Shown one piece after another: positions 26,801-38,765 of a stretch of 64,000 nucleotides of DNA (its first letter is position 1; each line of letters starts with the position of its first letter). The stretch comes from Triangularia verruculosa (lineage: Eukaryota; Ascomycota; Sordariomycetes; Sordariales; Podosporaceae), in contig MU863968.1 in assembly GCA_033296885.1 (NCBI GenBank), positions 82,349 through 146,348 on the forward strand, read 5' to 3'. Position numbers and translations under genes: made by a program. Under the pieces are notes generated by a model. That model was not told the DNA's origin, ran no database searches, and worked only from the letters and a program-made list of their open reading frames with translations.

Positions 26801-29299
26801 TGCAGCGAAGCCCAAGGAATCCACACCAGTCATGTCCGGCTCCGTGCTCTCGTTGGTCTGCCGTGCCGGCCAAGCCTGGTCGCGGGACGGGAAGTTGGGA
26901 CCTGGTCCCCGCCTTTTTGGACCAGCCTCCGTCCCCGTGGCTGGCGGAGTAGGACCTACAGGCGACGGCCTTCTCGCTCCGGCCTTCTCGCTCCGGCCTG
27001 GCGGCTTATGCTTGCTTCATATGCCGAGTATTACCCACATTGGCAAATGAAGGGCCAGCGGGCTACCAGCCAGGTGTACGGAACCGACTGATTGGCTGGA
27101 ACAGTAGACTGATGCTTTCCGTGGGACAATGAGTCGTGCAAGCTTCTCTTTGCACACTTCACTCCGAATGATTCGTCCGCATCGGGTACCCGGTCATATC
27201 TACGACTACAACACACGCCTTGCTATTGAGGCGGAAGCCCTCACTTCGGCACAACTCCCTCTCTACCGCCGTTCCGCATCCGAACGCGGGCAGGGCAGAA
27301 GTGGAGCCCTCGTCTCACTCTCTCGTGCCTTGTGCCACGCGATCTAAGACTTCGCCAATGACGGGTTCCGTAACTGAGTCGATCTTGTGTCCGAGTCTCT
27401 GATCATGTCTTGAACTGGAAAGGGGATTGTGCTCTCAGCCCCGAGGCGGAAGGCGCCAGAGGCTGACAAAGATGCAAAAAGATGCAGCTTGCGTTGCACA
27501 AAGCATCAAGTCCGAGGCGGGGGGGGTTGAGAGGATTGGATACAGGGACGAGGTCACAACAACATAGGTACGTAAGCTATCGTGCTTGTTGTTGTTACTG
27601 CTTCCTTGTCACCCGTGTCCTCCACTGAGGATGAAACAAGCACCTTGTTTACTATTGTCCAATACCATCCCTGACCTTTTTTACCCCAACTATGTCTTTA
27701 TTTTACTCCATCACCAACTCCAATTCGGCCGACACGGAAGGGAGCTTAGTGGCTCAGTTCTCCCGGGAGGACATAATCTACGTGGACATGCATTCCTCGA
27801 CTCACGATATCCAGCTGGGGGCCGTGTACTAAGATTTTTTCCCCCCTCAGAAGCAGTCTGGCCCTGTTTGAGGCCTGGGTTTAAGGCGAGCAGGAATGTT
27901 GAACCCTTAATCTCAGCTTTGTCTCAAGTGACGACTAGCAAAGCAGGGAACATGCCCTTTACAGAAGCTTACGCAGTAGGCAAGCGAGACAACTCAACGG
28001 GCGTGCCTGTGTACCTGAGTCTTTTTTTTTCTCTTTGCTGGGTTCAACGACAAACTGAGTGTGTGCAGCAAGCATGTCTTTGTTTTCGTACATGTCGCCT
28101 CGCACGGAGGGGCGTGAAGTGGCGTACACTTCAGTTGATGTGGGCTCTTGTGCACTTTAAGCGGGTGGTGATCCATTCATCGCGCTGGCTGGTCCGCCTG
28201 CTTGCCCTTCTGGCCTGATTTTGCTCTTCTTTCTGTTACCCGCCCTTCTTCCCGCTGCCTGGGCACCGGCATTCCCAGAGGGAGGACATATGTTTCGTTT
28301 CGTGGTTGGTTGTGAAGCTGTGGGCCAGTGTCCGGTGGTACAGTACCATAAACTCAACTGCCGCAATCCCCGCTGCTGGCGTGTTTCGGACGAGAAGGAG
28401 AATAAAATTTTCTGGTGGTCAATTTACAGCTTCATGCGTTGCTCTGGGTGTTTCTGTTGGGGGCATACAATGACAGCAAGAGTGAGGCGGAGAGAGTCCC
28501 GGTCCCGATCCGGCAAGTTCCGACTGGATGAACCAGAGTTTTTTCTTTTCTTTTCTTTCTGTAAGAGGGAACACAAAGGCTTTCCAGTTGGCTTTACCCG
28601 TTGTTACTCAAAAGGTATGGGGCGGTGGTGGAAAGTGCAAGTGCGAGCTTTCCAGCCAACACATACACAGAGACAGCGGGTGAGAGGGCAAAGCAAGGCA
28701 GCAAGAGAGGAAAGAAAAGCGGATGAATCCATCCGGCGGTGGGATTATTTGCTTACTGATGGGCATTGTTGAGCTGGAATGTGTGTCTGTGTCTATGCAC
28801 AAATGGACGAAAGGGGTTTGTTTGGAAAAAGTGGATATCTTTGTCTCTTTTCTGTTTGGCATTGGTTTGTTGTTCACTTACACCCCCTTTCTTGACTCCA
28901 CTAGCCGGCCGGTTACAGAGACTCCCCCTCTCAACTGTTCAAAGACCACATAATTTTTTTTGATACAACCGTTGTCTTTGAACGCGAAGCGGAGTTTCGA
29001 GCGTCTTCCGTCGGTTTCGCCTCTGTGGAGACGGGAGCTAGTTGCACGAGTTGTCAACAAATTTGTGAGGCAAGGGAGTAGAAGGGGAGTGAGTGGAAGT
29101 GAAAATTCTGCCGTTTTGGCTGTCTCTATTGGCTTTGTATGTCTATTGGAGGAGCGCGGTTACGCACTTCAACGCTTTTCGGAATGATGATGATGTGACA
29201 ATGAGTGCAGGTAGCGAGTTGAAGGGTGCCAGCAGAGACAGCTAGGGCTGCGCAGTTGCAGCTAGTAGTGTATGCTGTGCAGATATTCTCTGGCAATTG
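20878..29299. other. Gene desert downstream of the Ecl1-family gene
   Basis: No supported gene. The first hundred or so bases are the 3' UTR of the Ecl1-family gene. The longest frames (253 codons at 22080-22841, 242 at 26322-27050, 210 at 27586-28218, all +; 197 at 24162-24755, -) have no recognisable domain, contain microsatellite-encoded runs or overlap other frames. A GGGAA tandem run lies at about 23250-23272. Base composition is similar to neighbouring genic DNA. Confidence 0.5.
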
Positions 29300-29349
29300 G
29301 TGATTGGCTGTTGGGCTCTCGGCAAGGTAGAGTCTGTCTGCTGTGCTCT

Positions 29350-29459
29350 CGGGCCGCTAAGAGAGAGTATGGATACCGTACACGCTGGACGAATGCTGTG
29401 TGAGTTGTGTTGTTCGGGCCGCTAAAAGGGGGGAAAGATGAATAGAGTACACGCTGGAC
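29350..29459. repeat. Imperfect tandem duplication, two copies of about 41-45 bp
   Basis: Copy 1 (29350-29390) and copy 2 (29415-29459) both start with CGGGCCGCTAA and end with GTACACGCTGGAC. The purine-rich middle and the spacer are diverged. It lies in otherwise featureless DNA. Confidence 0.75.
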
Positions 29460-31200
29460 AGCAGGGTGAGGTGGAATTTGGGTACCGTGGTGCCGAGCAC
29501 GAGTCTTTAGGGTTGGGTTTGGAGGTCCTGGGTGCGCCTAAGGGATTGCCTCATGGGATGAGCGGCGAAGGTTCATTGATCTTTGAGTAGCAAGATGTGC
29601 ATTACTTCTCTAGTCAGGGACAAAAACCAGGCCAGGGACACCAGGGCATCAACCCGTGGCATAGGACATAGCAGCCAATACATTGTCGATTTGAAGCAAA
29701 TCGCAGTAGCATTTGATGTTCTGGATTTTTCACACGCCCTTGTGATTTTCAGCATTGCTCTTTTTCTGAATGGCATTCTTGTCTTCCAACTTCTCAGTTT
29801 TCAGAAAACTCATGAGGATTGGGTCACTTTCCTCGAAATTTAGACGCAAAGAGCGATTCGGATTGGGCAGAAATCCGTCTGCCCTGGGGCAGCTAGGTAG
29901 GTAGGTGTGCCACGTTGCTGAAGCCCCTTCCAAGGACTCTGAAAATTTTCAAATCTACTAGGTGTTATTGGGCAATCGGGGAAGGGATGTAGACGAATGA
30001 AAGTACCTACCTAAGGGAAGGGCAAGCGGGTGGCGGTGATACAGGCTTGGTGGCTTCTTGGTGCTGAGCCTGTTCTTGTTGAGAACACTCGGTTAACAAG
30101 AGAGGGGTGGATGAAGGATAGGCGATGGCTGGGAAATGTCATACAGGTCTGAGATGACTTGGGTTGGTTTGTTTGGTGAGGTGGTTCTTTGACAGCTGGT
30201 TGCTGGGCTCTTGCCTACCCAAGGCCGATGCAAAGCGGAGTGCTGGGAGCATCTGAAGGAAGAAAGGGGTTACTTCGTATAATCTTCTGGTGGAGATCGA
30301 GTAAAATAATGGCTCTATTTGGGTGATGCCTTGAGGTTCTCGCCATTTCTTGTTGCTGAAGTTGATAGGCTGGGGGGAGAGGTATATAGAGTTCGCAGGC
30401 AGCGTTTGACAGTAGGTGCCTGAGGCACCTAACTTGGTCTTCCTAACTCTCATCTACATATATGGCTTGGAAGGTTATATTCTCACAAGAAACGCGTAGT
30501 GTGAGATGACATTATCAAGATGTTATCGGCTCAATGAAAAGAAGTAACACTCACTGCGATGTGGTGGTCGGTTTATGAAGACTAGGTATCGATAGCGCTG
30601 GCAATCGTGCTTCCAAATCATACGGGATGCACCTAAACTCTGATAGTCTAGTATTAGAAACAAATGATATACCACAAACCGAATGGAATTATAGCTGGGC
30701 TAATTGTGATTTCACTTCGCAGACCACTGTATGCTTGCCAACCTCGTCTTAATGGCCACATAAGGTGGTCATTCTCATAGGTAGGTAGGTAGCTCGCCCA
30801 TCGGCTGAACCAACACTGGATTTTAATTGTCAATTTAGGTGATCATCTCCTGACCTTGTGATACCTTATTTATGCGTGAGTAGGTGGAGAACATTACAAT
30901 GAGCCTATTTTTTTTCCTGGTTGGTAGAATCTGGTATCATAGCTAGATGCTTGAACTTCGGTTGCTCAACACAGAGAGTGTTTAGCTTCGGGACTATTGC
31001 TCGTATTCTTCTCTCTTAGGTAGAATAGCTCTCGATATTGAAGTTTCTTACCATGTACCTATACACTAAGATATGGCACCCTTCAGTTTTAATATATCTC
31101 TGATTAAGTCTCCAGGAGAAGTTACAATTCAATGACTATAAAATAATAAGCGATATCTCTACATCTACCCCCTTAACTTTAATAAAGTTCCCTTAGTAAA
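29460..31200. other. AT-rich relic DNA left of the NLR gene
   Basis: No gene. From about 30480 the sequence becomes markedly AT- and TpA-rich compared with the desert before it. It contains several TAGGTAGG/CCTACCTA islands (29893, 30003, 30777). The appearance fits old, RIP-mutated repeat DNA bordering the NLR island. Confidence 0.5.
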
Positions 31201-31204
31201 GGTC

Positions 31205-31400
31205 CTTAGTATCAAGCCCTTCTACCCCATCTATATTGCTAACCTATTCCTGTTCCTCGTTTAATAAATCACCCTTACTTCCACTACTATCTATCCCTTC
31301 CACCCCAGGAGATGCCGGCTTCCTATCCCCCTTATTCATCAATATATACCTCCTCCAGAATGACCCCGCCTACTCCTTACCCCGATACATGCTCGGAGTC
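31205..31400 (-). pseudogene. RIP-like relic of an MFS transporter C-terminus, paralogous to the gene at 2337-4387
   Basis: Read on the minus strand, this stretch aligns with 4195-4380 of the transporter gene with mostly transition differences (C to T, G to A) and few indels. The encoded text runs in the same frame: FWRRYILMNKGDRKPASPG here against FWRRYILRSKGGRKPVHPG in the intact gene, followed by EGIDSSGSKGDLL against EGLDSNESEGEFL. In-frame stops (one just before AGSFWRRY, one after NEEQE) show it is dead. The change pattern fits repeat-induced point mutation of a duplicated copy. The minus-strand DNA just upstream (about 31400-31560), with text such as DPTAEIFKAE, may be further debris but is not clearly alignable. 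Confidence 0.75.
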
Positions 31401-31560
31401 GGTTGTACTGAACCTGGGGCATGTTGTTAAGAAGTATCGAAGTAAGTATAGAGAATGTAGATAAAAGGAGAGTAAGTACGCACGGGGTTTCCGCTTTAAA
31501 AATTTCTGCGGTAGGATCAAATAAAATGCTTCTTATCTTTCTTTGCAGGCTTGCCATTGG

Positions 31561-32413
31561 AATGGACAGAGATGCTTGGTTGGGTACCTACCTAAGGCGG
31601 CGAAAACGAGGTACAGTATAACAGCGAACAGAAGGTTGGGCTTCTAAGTTGCAGATTTCAACTTGATCTGTTCTGTTCCTGGAAGTAGAATTCTATGAAA
31701 CTTTAGCCCATAGGGGATAAAATGACATCCCTGCTTGTCAGAAGTACCTAGTGGGGCTGTGGTGGTTGCTTGATGGTTGTTTGGGCATATACAAATGCTC
31801 CGTTGAAGCGCGAGAACAGCTCAGGGATATTTGTGTAAACTTGCATAAACGGACAGTTGCGAGAGATGCCTGATTCATGTTAGGTGTTGAGAGGAGTTTA
31901 CATAAGTAGGTATGTTATTCCACAATACCTACCTATGTTTGGTCACTAGTAAGTCCATGATCGACATCATGTAAACAGACCTGGGGCTCCGATCGAAGGA
32001 GGAAAAGAGCATCACGGTCTCATAAAACCACCAGAGATAGATTTTGAGTTGCTAGCATAATATACCCTATTTGACTCTTACCAACAAAGTTGAAGACCTC
32101 CTCACTTTCGCGAGATTATACCTATCAAGGCTGCTTTACATCCTGTGGGACCCAACGGCTATCATTTTAAGGCTCATGTCAGATCCCTCAAGACTGATTT
32201 TGTCCTTGAATATCTGTTTTGATCCCCAAAATGAGATGAGTAGGAAGCTAATCCATAATGGTCGATCCTGGTGGTGATTGGCCGCCATCCAGCTAGCAAG
32301 CCTCAGCTAGCATTGGGTACCAAAAGGCGGCCTTGCACCAGCAACTTTCCCAACAACATTTTTGATCATTACTTGATGGCGACTTTGTCAATTTCACGAT
32401 TCACCAGCACACC
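31561..32413. other. Relic DNA and promoter region of the NLR gene
   Basis: No gene. AT-rich sequence with CCTACCTA islands at 31583 and 31926, then the presumed promoter of the NLR. A 68-codon frame at 32071-32277 has no ATG start and no recognisable domain. Confidence 0.45.
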
Positions 32414-35400
32414 ATGGCTCGCCGCAGACATCCGTTTTCCTGTTTTCAACTCCGTCTTTTTCGAAGGCGTCGGGTTGCAGACCAAGCTCCGTCGTCTGGA
32501 ATATCGGAGAGCGCAGCCATCCAACCTCAACAAGCCCCTCACACCGCCTCCTCATCCACATCGATAGCCGCACGAAAGGTTACCTCTCATGCGGCGGTAC
32601 CTACATCTGATCAGTTGTGTGACCAGCCTATGTTGTCATCCCCGGATAACGCACTTGTCCAAGCTCAACTGCCCTCTCTTCCCGCCTCTTCGTCCCCGCC
32701 GGCAGCTGTATGCAATGTTTCGCTTCCTCCGGCCGACAAAACCCCGCTCATAAATGCCACTTTCTTGACGACAGCAGAACAGTTTTGGGATCGTGCCTAT
32801 GACGCGCTCAAGACGGAAAACCCAAAGCTGGTGGATAGCTACGAAAAGATCCTATCGCGCTACCTGGATGGCGATACCGGTATCCAGGATGACCCCGATA
32901 CAAGGCGTAAGCAGATGAAGCAGGTCATAGATGTCGGGTTGGATAGGACCTCAAAAGAAGCCAGTTTAAAAGAGCGTGTGGGGACAGCCATGGATATCAT
33001 CTCGACCGCGAAGGCTACAATTAGCCTGGCTATTCAGAACGTACCGCAGGCTTCACTGCCTTGGGCAGCAACCTGTATTGCTTTAGAGGTACGTTTCAGC
33101 AGACGAAGCCTTTTAATTATTTCTGGAGCCTTTCTACTATGTATCCTTCAGTACTTCTTTGCTATGAAGAAAGTCCTGTTACTTTCTCTTAATACTTTTG
33201 ACTATCTTCAAAGAGCCTTTTACTATCTCGGGAGGCCAGTCATGTGCTGACTTTGACATTCACCAGATGCTAGCCAACCCTATCGAGAGCGCCAGATCAA
33301 GCCGTGAAGGGATCAGCCGCGTCATCATGATGATGGATTGGTATTGGAGCTTAACGCAGCCTCTGCTCAAACGCAACGAAACTTCCCATGACGCGGGACA
33401 TCTCCCCCAAATGAAGGAACAACTTGGGGCCCAAATCGTTGAGCTCTATAAGGCCCTGTTGTCCTACCAGATCACGTTCGTGTGTTATTGCTACCGCCAT
33501 CGCGGTTATGCTTTTCTAAGAGATCTCATCAATCTCGATGATTGGGAGAATAAAATGGAAGAAGTGGTCGATGTCGAGACGCGCGTACGACAGTCATTCA
33601 AAGCATATACCGCCTTGCAAATGACGATGCGCCTCGAAGAACTGGTCACGAGTCAGAAAACAGACCAAGACAAGCAATGCTTACAGGACCTTTGGTGCAC
33701 TGACCCTCGAGTCGATAAAACCCGCATCGAAGATACTAAAGGTGGGCTACTCGTCGGATCATACGCCTGGATTCTGGGAAGCCCGCAATTTCAGCAATGG
33801 CGGGATCACTCTGAACGTCGACTGCTCTGGATCAAAGGTGATCCGGGGAAAGGCAAGACCATGCTCCTCTGTGGGATCATCGATGAGCTGCAGCGAATGA
33901 GTGCTGGAAGCGATGATACCTGTCTGGCGTGGTTCTTCTGCCAAGCAACAGATCGTCGCATCAACAGCGCGACCTCGGTCCTACGAGGCCTGATCTATAT
34001 GTTGACCAAGCAATATCCCTTGCTCATCTCCCATCTCCGAGAGAAGTACGACGATGCAGGGAAAGATCTGTTCGAAGGTGCCAACGCCTGTTTCGCCCTG
34101 TCAAAACTGCTCGCGAACATGTTGCAAGACCCTACTGTTGGGACAACATACCTTGTCATCGACGCTCTTGATGAATGCACAAACGACTTGCCCATGCTTC
34201 TCGATTTCTTTGCCCGCAGTTCCTCGTCAATGCCACATGTGAAATGGCTTATATCCAGCCGGAACGAACTTCACATTGAGCAAAAGTTACGGACCCTTCA
34301 AGATCAGGCCAGACTAAGTCTGGAGTTGAAGCAAACCGCTGCTCATGTTACGGACGCCGTCAACTCATACATCGAGAAAAAGATTTCCCATGTTTACTCA
34401 GACCGCCCTGAATTGCAACAAAAGGTGCGCGGAATTTTGCGCGAGAAGGCCAATGGAACATTCCTCTGGGTCTCCCTTGTATGTCAGGAACTGGACAGTG
34501 CCGATAGCTTGGATCCATTATCAGTGGTTGAAGACGTGCCATCAGGCTTGTACGAGTTGTACGATCGGATGATGAAAAAGCTTCCCATCAAGAGTCGGGA
34601 CACTTGTCGTCAGTTCCTGTCCTTCACGACGCTTGCCTTCCGTCCTCTTCATTTTGCTGAGGCAGCATGTCTCCTTCGCCTGCCCTCGTCGACAGGAGCA
34701 CCGCTCCAAGCCATACAAAGGCTTGTCGCCATGTGCGGATCATTCCTGACAATCCAAGATGACCGGGTTTATCTCATCCATCAGTCAGCAAAAGACTACC
34801 TTTCTAGTTGTGAAAGCGGTCTCTTCTTGTCCGGCGAGGCAGCCATTCACGGTGAGATAACTCTCCGGTCCCTGGAAATTCTGAAGAAGGTCCTGCATCG
34901 CGACATGTACCAGCTACGCAAGCCCGGATTCTCCATTGATAATGTGAAAACCCCCTCGCCAGACCCTCTCATCGCAGCACGGTACTCTGCAGTCTATTGG
35001 ACTGAACATCTCCTCGCGTGTGGTCCTGGTGGATCTGGACTTTATCTACAAGACAAGGGTATAGTTCATACCTTCTTCCACGAGAAGTTCTTGTACTGGC
35101 TAGAGGCATTGAGCCTATTGAGATATGCTCCGAAAGCTGTTATTGCTCTGAAGGCCATTCAGAATCTTACTGTAAGTCTTGTTTAGCCTGGACATGAGTG
35201 AGCACCGCACTAAACCGCTAATTTGCAAGCAGAGCGCGTCGACTAGCCCTCATCTCTTGGAATTTCTAGACGATACCTATCGGTTCACGCTAAACCATCG
35301 TATCATCGATACCTATCCTTTGCAACTCTATTCAAGCGCACTTGTGTTCAGCCCAACCTGCAGCATTGTCCGGCAGTTATTTTCTCACGAAGAACCCAAC

Positions 35401-37974
35401 TGGATGGTTCAGAAACCAGAAGTCGAGGCGGGATGGGACGCGTACACGATGTCTTTTGATGGCCACACCGAGGAAGCTAGGACAGCAGCCTTCTCACACA
35501 GTGGGAAGTTGCTAAGTACGGGGTCGAAAGATGGGACGGTCAAGCTTTGGGATACCGACACAGGCCGTTTCGTTGCAACCCTGGAAGACTGTTGCGGAGC
35601 TGTGGACATCGTCGCGTTCTCTCCACGAGATCGGCTAATCATCTCAGTGGCCTCCTATAACATATATGCTTTCCTCCGGCCGGAGCAAATTGAGGCGCCC
35701 GTTACAGTTACTCTTTGGAGCACTAGCTCTTATCAGCCTGTTACGACATTCAAGTCCCTTCGGGGTTTCCAGTCTCTTCTTTTCTCACAGTCTGGTCACT
35801 ATCTTGTTATAGAAGATACCGAAACTCAGGTATTTGCGCAGGATCAGACACCCTTCGATTCGCCCCAGAGACCTCATTGCTGGGTTTGGGATCTGGATAG
35901 GTGCCATCTACCACCAGTTCCAATCAGCCAGGAGCCTGGGAGATGGCCAATTGCATTCTCGCGCAATGACAAGCTTGCCGTCGGCTCGGAAAACCTGATC
36001 GAGATCTGGATGTTGGCGCCACAAAATGCGGTACACACGATACTGATTGATAACGGATCTTGGCCGCGCCTAGGCTGTTTTTCGCATGACAGCCAAAGAT
36101 TTGCGTTTGTATCTGGGGATAGAACTATCCAAGTCTGGGATCTCACCAAGGGCTGTTCTTCATGGTCACTATATGGCCACGACGACACAATCAAGGGGAT
36201 GGCCTTCTCTCATGACGACAGTCTTCTTCTTTCAAGCGATGGAGCGACCTCTAGGATCTGGGACCTGACAACAGGGCAATGCACGAATACAGCACAAAAT
36301 GTTGACATAAATATTCTCGAGTATTTGAAGACCCAAGGCTTTTCACCTGAATCCCAGGAATCTGCAGCATCCAGCGCACAGGGCGCACTTTGGGAGGCGG
36401 TCGTTAGCTACCACACCGACACTATCATGGAAGAAACCAATGTACTTAAGAAGGTATCTTTCGACTGTCGACGGTGTGCAATTGTTCCTGACATGACCCG
36501 CCAACGCGATGTGGTCGTCTTACGGGACCTCTTCCCCAGTCGAACGAAGGGCACTGCTAGAAGCAGTGAATTTCAACTCCACGGTGGTTCACATGTTCTC
36601 GGCGCAGCCTTCTCGCCCGACGGGGCCTACTTGGCAACCACCGAAATGGCATCCGCCTCTGAAAGACGAATCTGCGTCTGGGATCTTGCTGGGAATGGGA
36701 GTCTCTGCCCTCTTTGGGTTACGGATTACGAGGGTTTTATATCCAAGATATGGTTCGCCAATTATGGAACGAGCGGGCAATGCATCATGTATACGGATAC
36801 GGACGAGGGAACTTTCTATGCTCGAGGTCTCATTACGGGCAAACTTGTCCAGAACATGCTAAGATTCGAGAACTTTCGACATTGGAGCTTGTCTGACAAT
36901 GGTCGACTATGCGCAGCGACACTTGAGAAGGCTAATTCTGCCGACAGGGAGGATGACAATGTTGACAAGAAGGGTGATGTTGTGGACCCTGAGGAGGAGG
37001 ATCTCGACAGTGAGGCTGACGAGGTCCACATCTTCGACACAGAAACGGGCAAGCTATTGAAGCGACTAGAACTTTCACCCTACTTGATTCGCGGCGGTCG
37101 GACTTTTTCCCCCAACGATAAATATCTTGCCATGATTTATAGGGACTTACAAGAGGAGCCTGTCGTTGAGGGACAACTTGTCATTTGTGAGGTGGCATCC
37201 GGTCAATGCAGGGTTTTTGAGTCTCCAGATGGGACATGGCAATGTACAAGATGGGGATGGGAAATTCCTGTCTTTTCACCCGACAGTAGCAAGATCGCGG
37301 GAGTTTCGGGAACAGGTCAAACAAGTGTCTGGGATATCGAAACTGGGCAATGCATAGGCTCGACTGAACCTTGCATCAGTTTGCCTGAACGTGGACTAGA
37401 TCCAGCATTCGATTATCACCGTCTTGCTTTCTCTGCCGATAGCAATCAAATTGCCGTCGTTGGCAACACGAACCGGAAGATGAGGCTTTTCAACTTGGCA
37501 AGCGAGCGGTGTCTGGTAGAGCTCACACCCCCTACATACCCCAAGGATCCTATCTCGAGTTTTCTAGATCTTACACCGCAGTTTCCCCTTACAAGTTTGC
37601 AACATGTCACATACAACGAAGAAACCGGGTCGTTCTCGGCCAACTTGGAGCGTGAGATATTCGTTCTACTGCCCCTCGCAAACTCGGGCACAGACGCCGA
37701 ATCACACATGGACTCGCCATCAGACACTAACTCTGAGTTTGTGGCTCATTATAAACCATGTGTATTTGGGGTGTCTGGAGATAATCATGACTGGGTTACC
37801 AAAAACGGCGAAAATATACTGTGGCTGCCAGGGGACTATCGCCTCCATAATTACGGCTTGCCTCTGTGGGAAGAGGTGTCGAGTACTCTTGCATTGAGAA
37901 CTAGCAGGAATGGAGTGGTTGTCATGAGATTTGCGCCAGATGTGGACGTGGATGCGCGCCCTAGGTATACATAG
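32414..37974 (+). CDS. NLR-type STAND protein: NACHT_N - NACHT - diverged WD40 repeats
   Basis: Three exons (32414-33088, 33267-35171, 35233-37974) with introns 33089-33266 (GTACGT..CCAG) and 35172-35232 (GTAAGT..CAG), all joins phase 0. The product is 1,773 residues. Residues 1-110 are basic then Ser/Pro-rich and disordered. Residues about 115-390 match the N-terminal domain of fungal NWD NACHT-NTPases (FWDRAYDAL, PWAATCIALE/MLANPIESA, MDWYW). The NACHT NTPase follows, with Walker A GDPGKGKT at 416-423 and Walker B LVIDALDEC at 521-529. From about residue 937 come seven or more WD40 units (SKDGTVKLWD, FSPDGAYLATT, VWDIETGQC) that are diverged from each other. They are not the near-identical, fast-evolving repeats of het-d/het-e/het-r genes. 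Such proteins are cytosolic sensors, and some control heterokaryon incompatibility and regulated cell death. Specificity here is unknown. I see no amyloid motif at its N-terminus. Confidence 0.92.
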
Positions 37975-38438
37975 TTGGTACCATACCTAGGTATTGTCGG
38001 CAGATCTAAAATGGCTGACTGTCATCTCATGAAGACGTATCGACTTTCTCATCAGGGTTATGAACAATCTTTACAATGGTATAGGCTATCTTTTAGGTGC
38101 CTTTGGCTATCGTTTAATACCTGTAGACTAGCGTTCATAGCTTGTGGCCGTTTCTTTTTCCACGCCTCCTAAGTGTCTTCTGCCTCTATCAATGACAAAT
38201 ACCTATTTAATCGATTTAGACTCTCGAGCCACATATTAAACACCGCCTTAGCCTGGCCAGAGAGCCAAAAAACCCTCGCACATGAACACGGTGAGCAAGA
38301 GATAAATAAGAAAGTACCCTAGATCGACGTCCTGTTGAGAATAAAATACAAGCTGCCTTATCGAGTACTCTTATACATGGCCCCTGAGCCCCTGAACCCC
38401 TGAATCTTCCCCCATCCCTGCAATTCCCACAATCACCT
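37975..38438. other. AT-rich 3' flank of the NLR gene
   Basis: No gene. The relic reading frame at 38439-38765 appears to continue here in another frame on the minus strand, but with several stops (text such as YSIRQLVFYSQQDVDLGYF is visible), so it is probably part of the same dead element. Confidence 0.4.
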
Positions 38439-38765
38439 TTATATCATCATGTAGCCAGTCACGCCGTAGATAAACAAATTAATATTGTAAGCCAGAATCA
38501 CACCTTTAATATGGTAGAAATGACTATTAACTATCTTCCCAGGGCTCGTTATATCTTTTAAGGTGTTTTCGATATTTTGCAAGACCTGTTTACTATCTAT
38601 TAGGGCCTATCTTTTAAAGCCCATCAGCTTTTCCTCAAGGCCTATCAATTCTCTTCCAATGCTATATTCCCAATTTGAACTGCCAGTTCTTATGTCCAAG
38701 ACGTGCCAGCCATACCCAAAACCAGTACTTGTTCCGGTAGGTAGTCTTATAGAGCTTTCCCAGAA
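38439..38765 (-). pseudogene. Degenerate protein-coding relic of unknown family
   Basis: The minus strand holds a coding-like frame of 109 codons with one internal TAG at codon 53 and a terminal TAA. It has no start codon of its own. Text includes GYGWHVLDIRTGSSNWEYS, GRELIGLEEKLMGF, then after the stop ALIDSKQVLQNIENTLKD and a hydrophobic end. The context (LMGFKR, stop, ALIDSK) is what a CAG-to-TAG change would give, as RIP produces. Balanced composition and a helix-like heptad pattern argue against chance. I do not recognise the family. Confidence 0.5.

Noticed and set aside
26322..27050. 242-codon open frame on the + strand
   Set aside because: GC-rich chance frame with overlapping open frames on both strands and no recognisable domain.
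27740..27800. GGGAGCTTAGTGGCTC resembling a tRNA 5' part
   Set aside because: No matching B box or acceptor stem within 60-80 nt.
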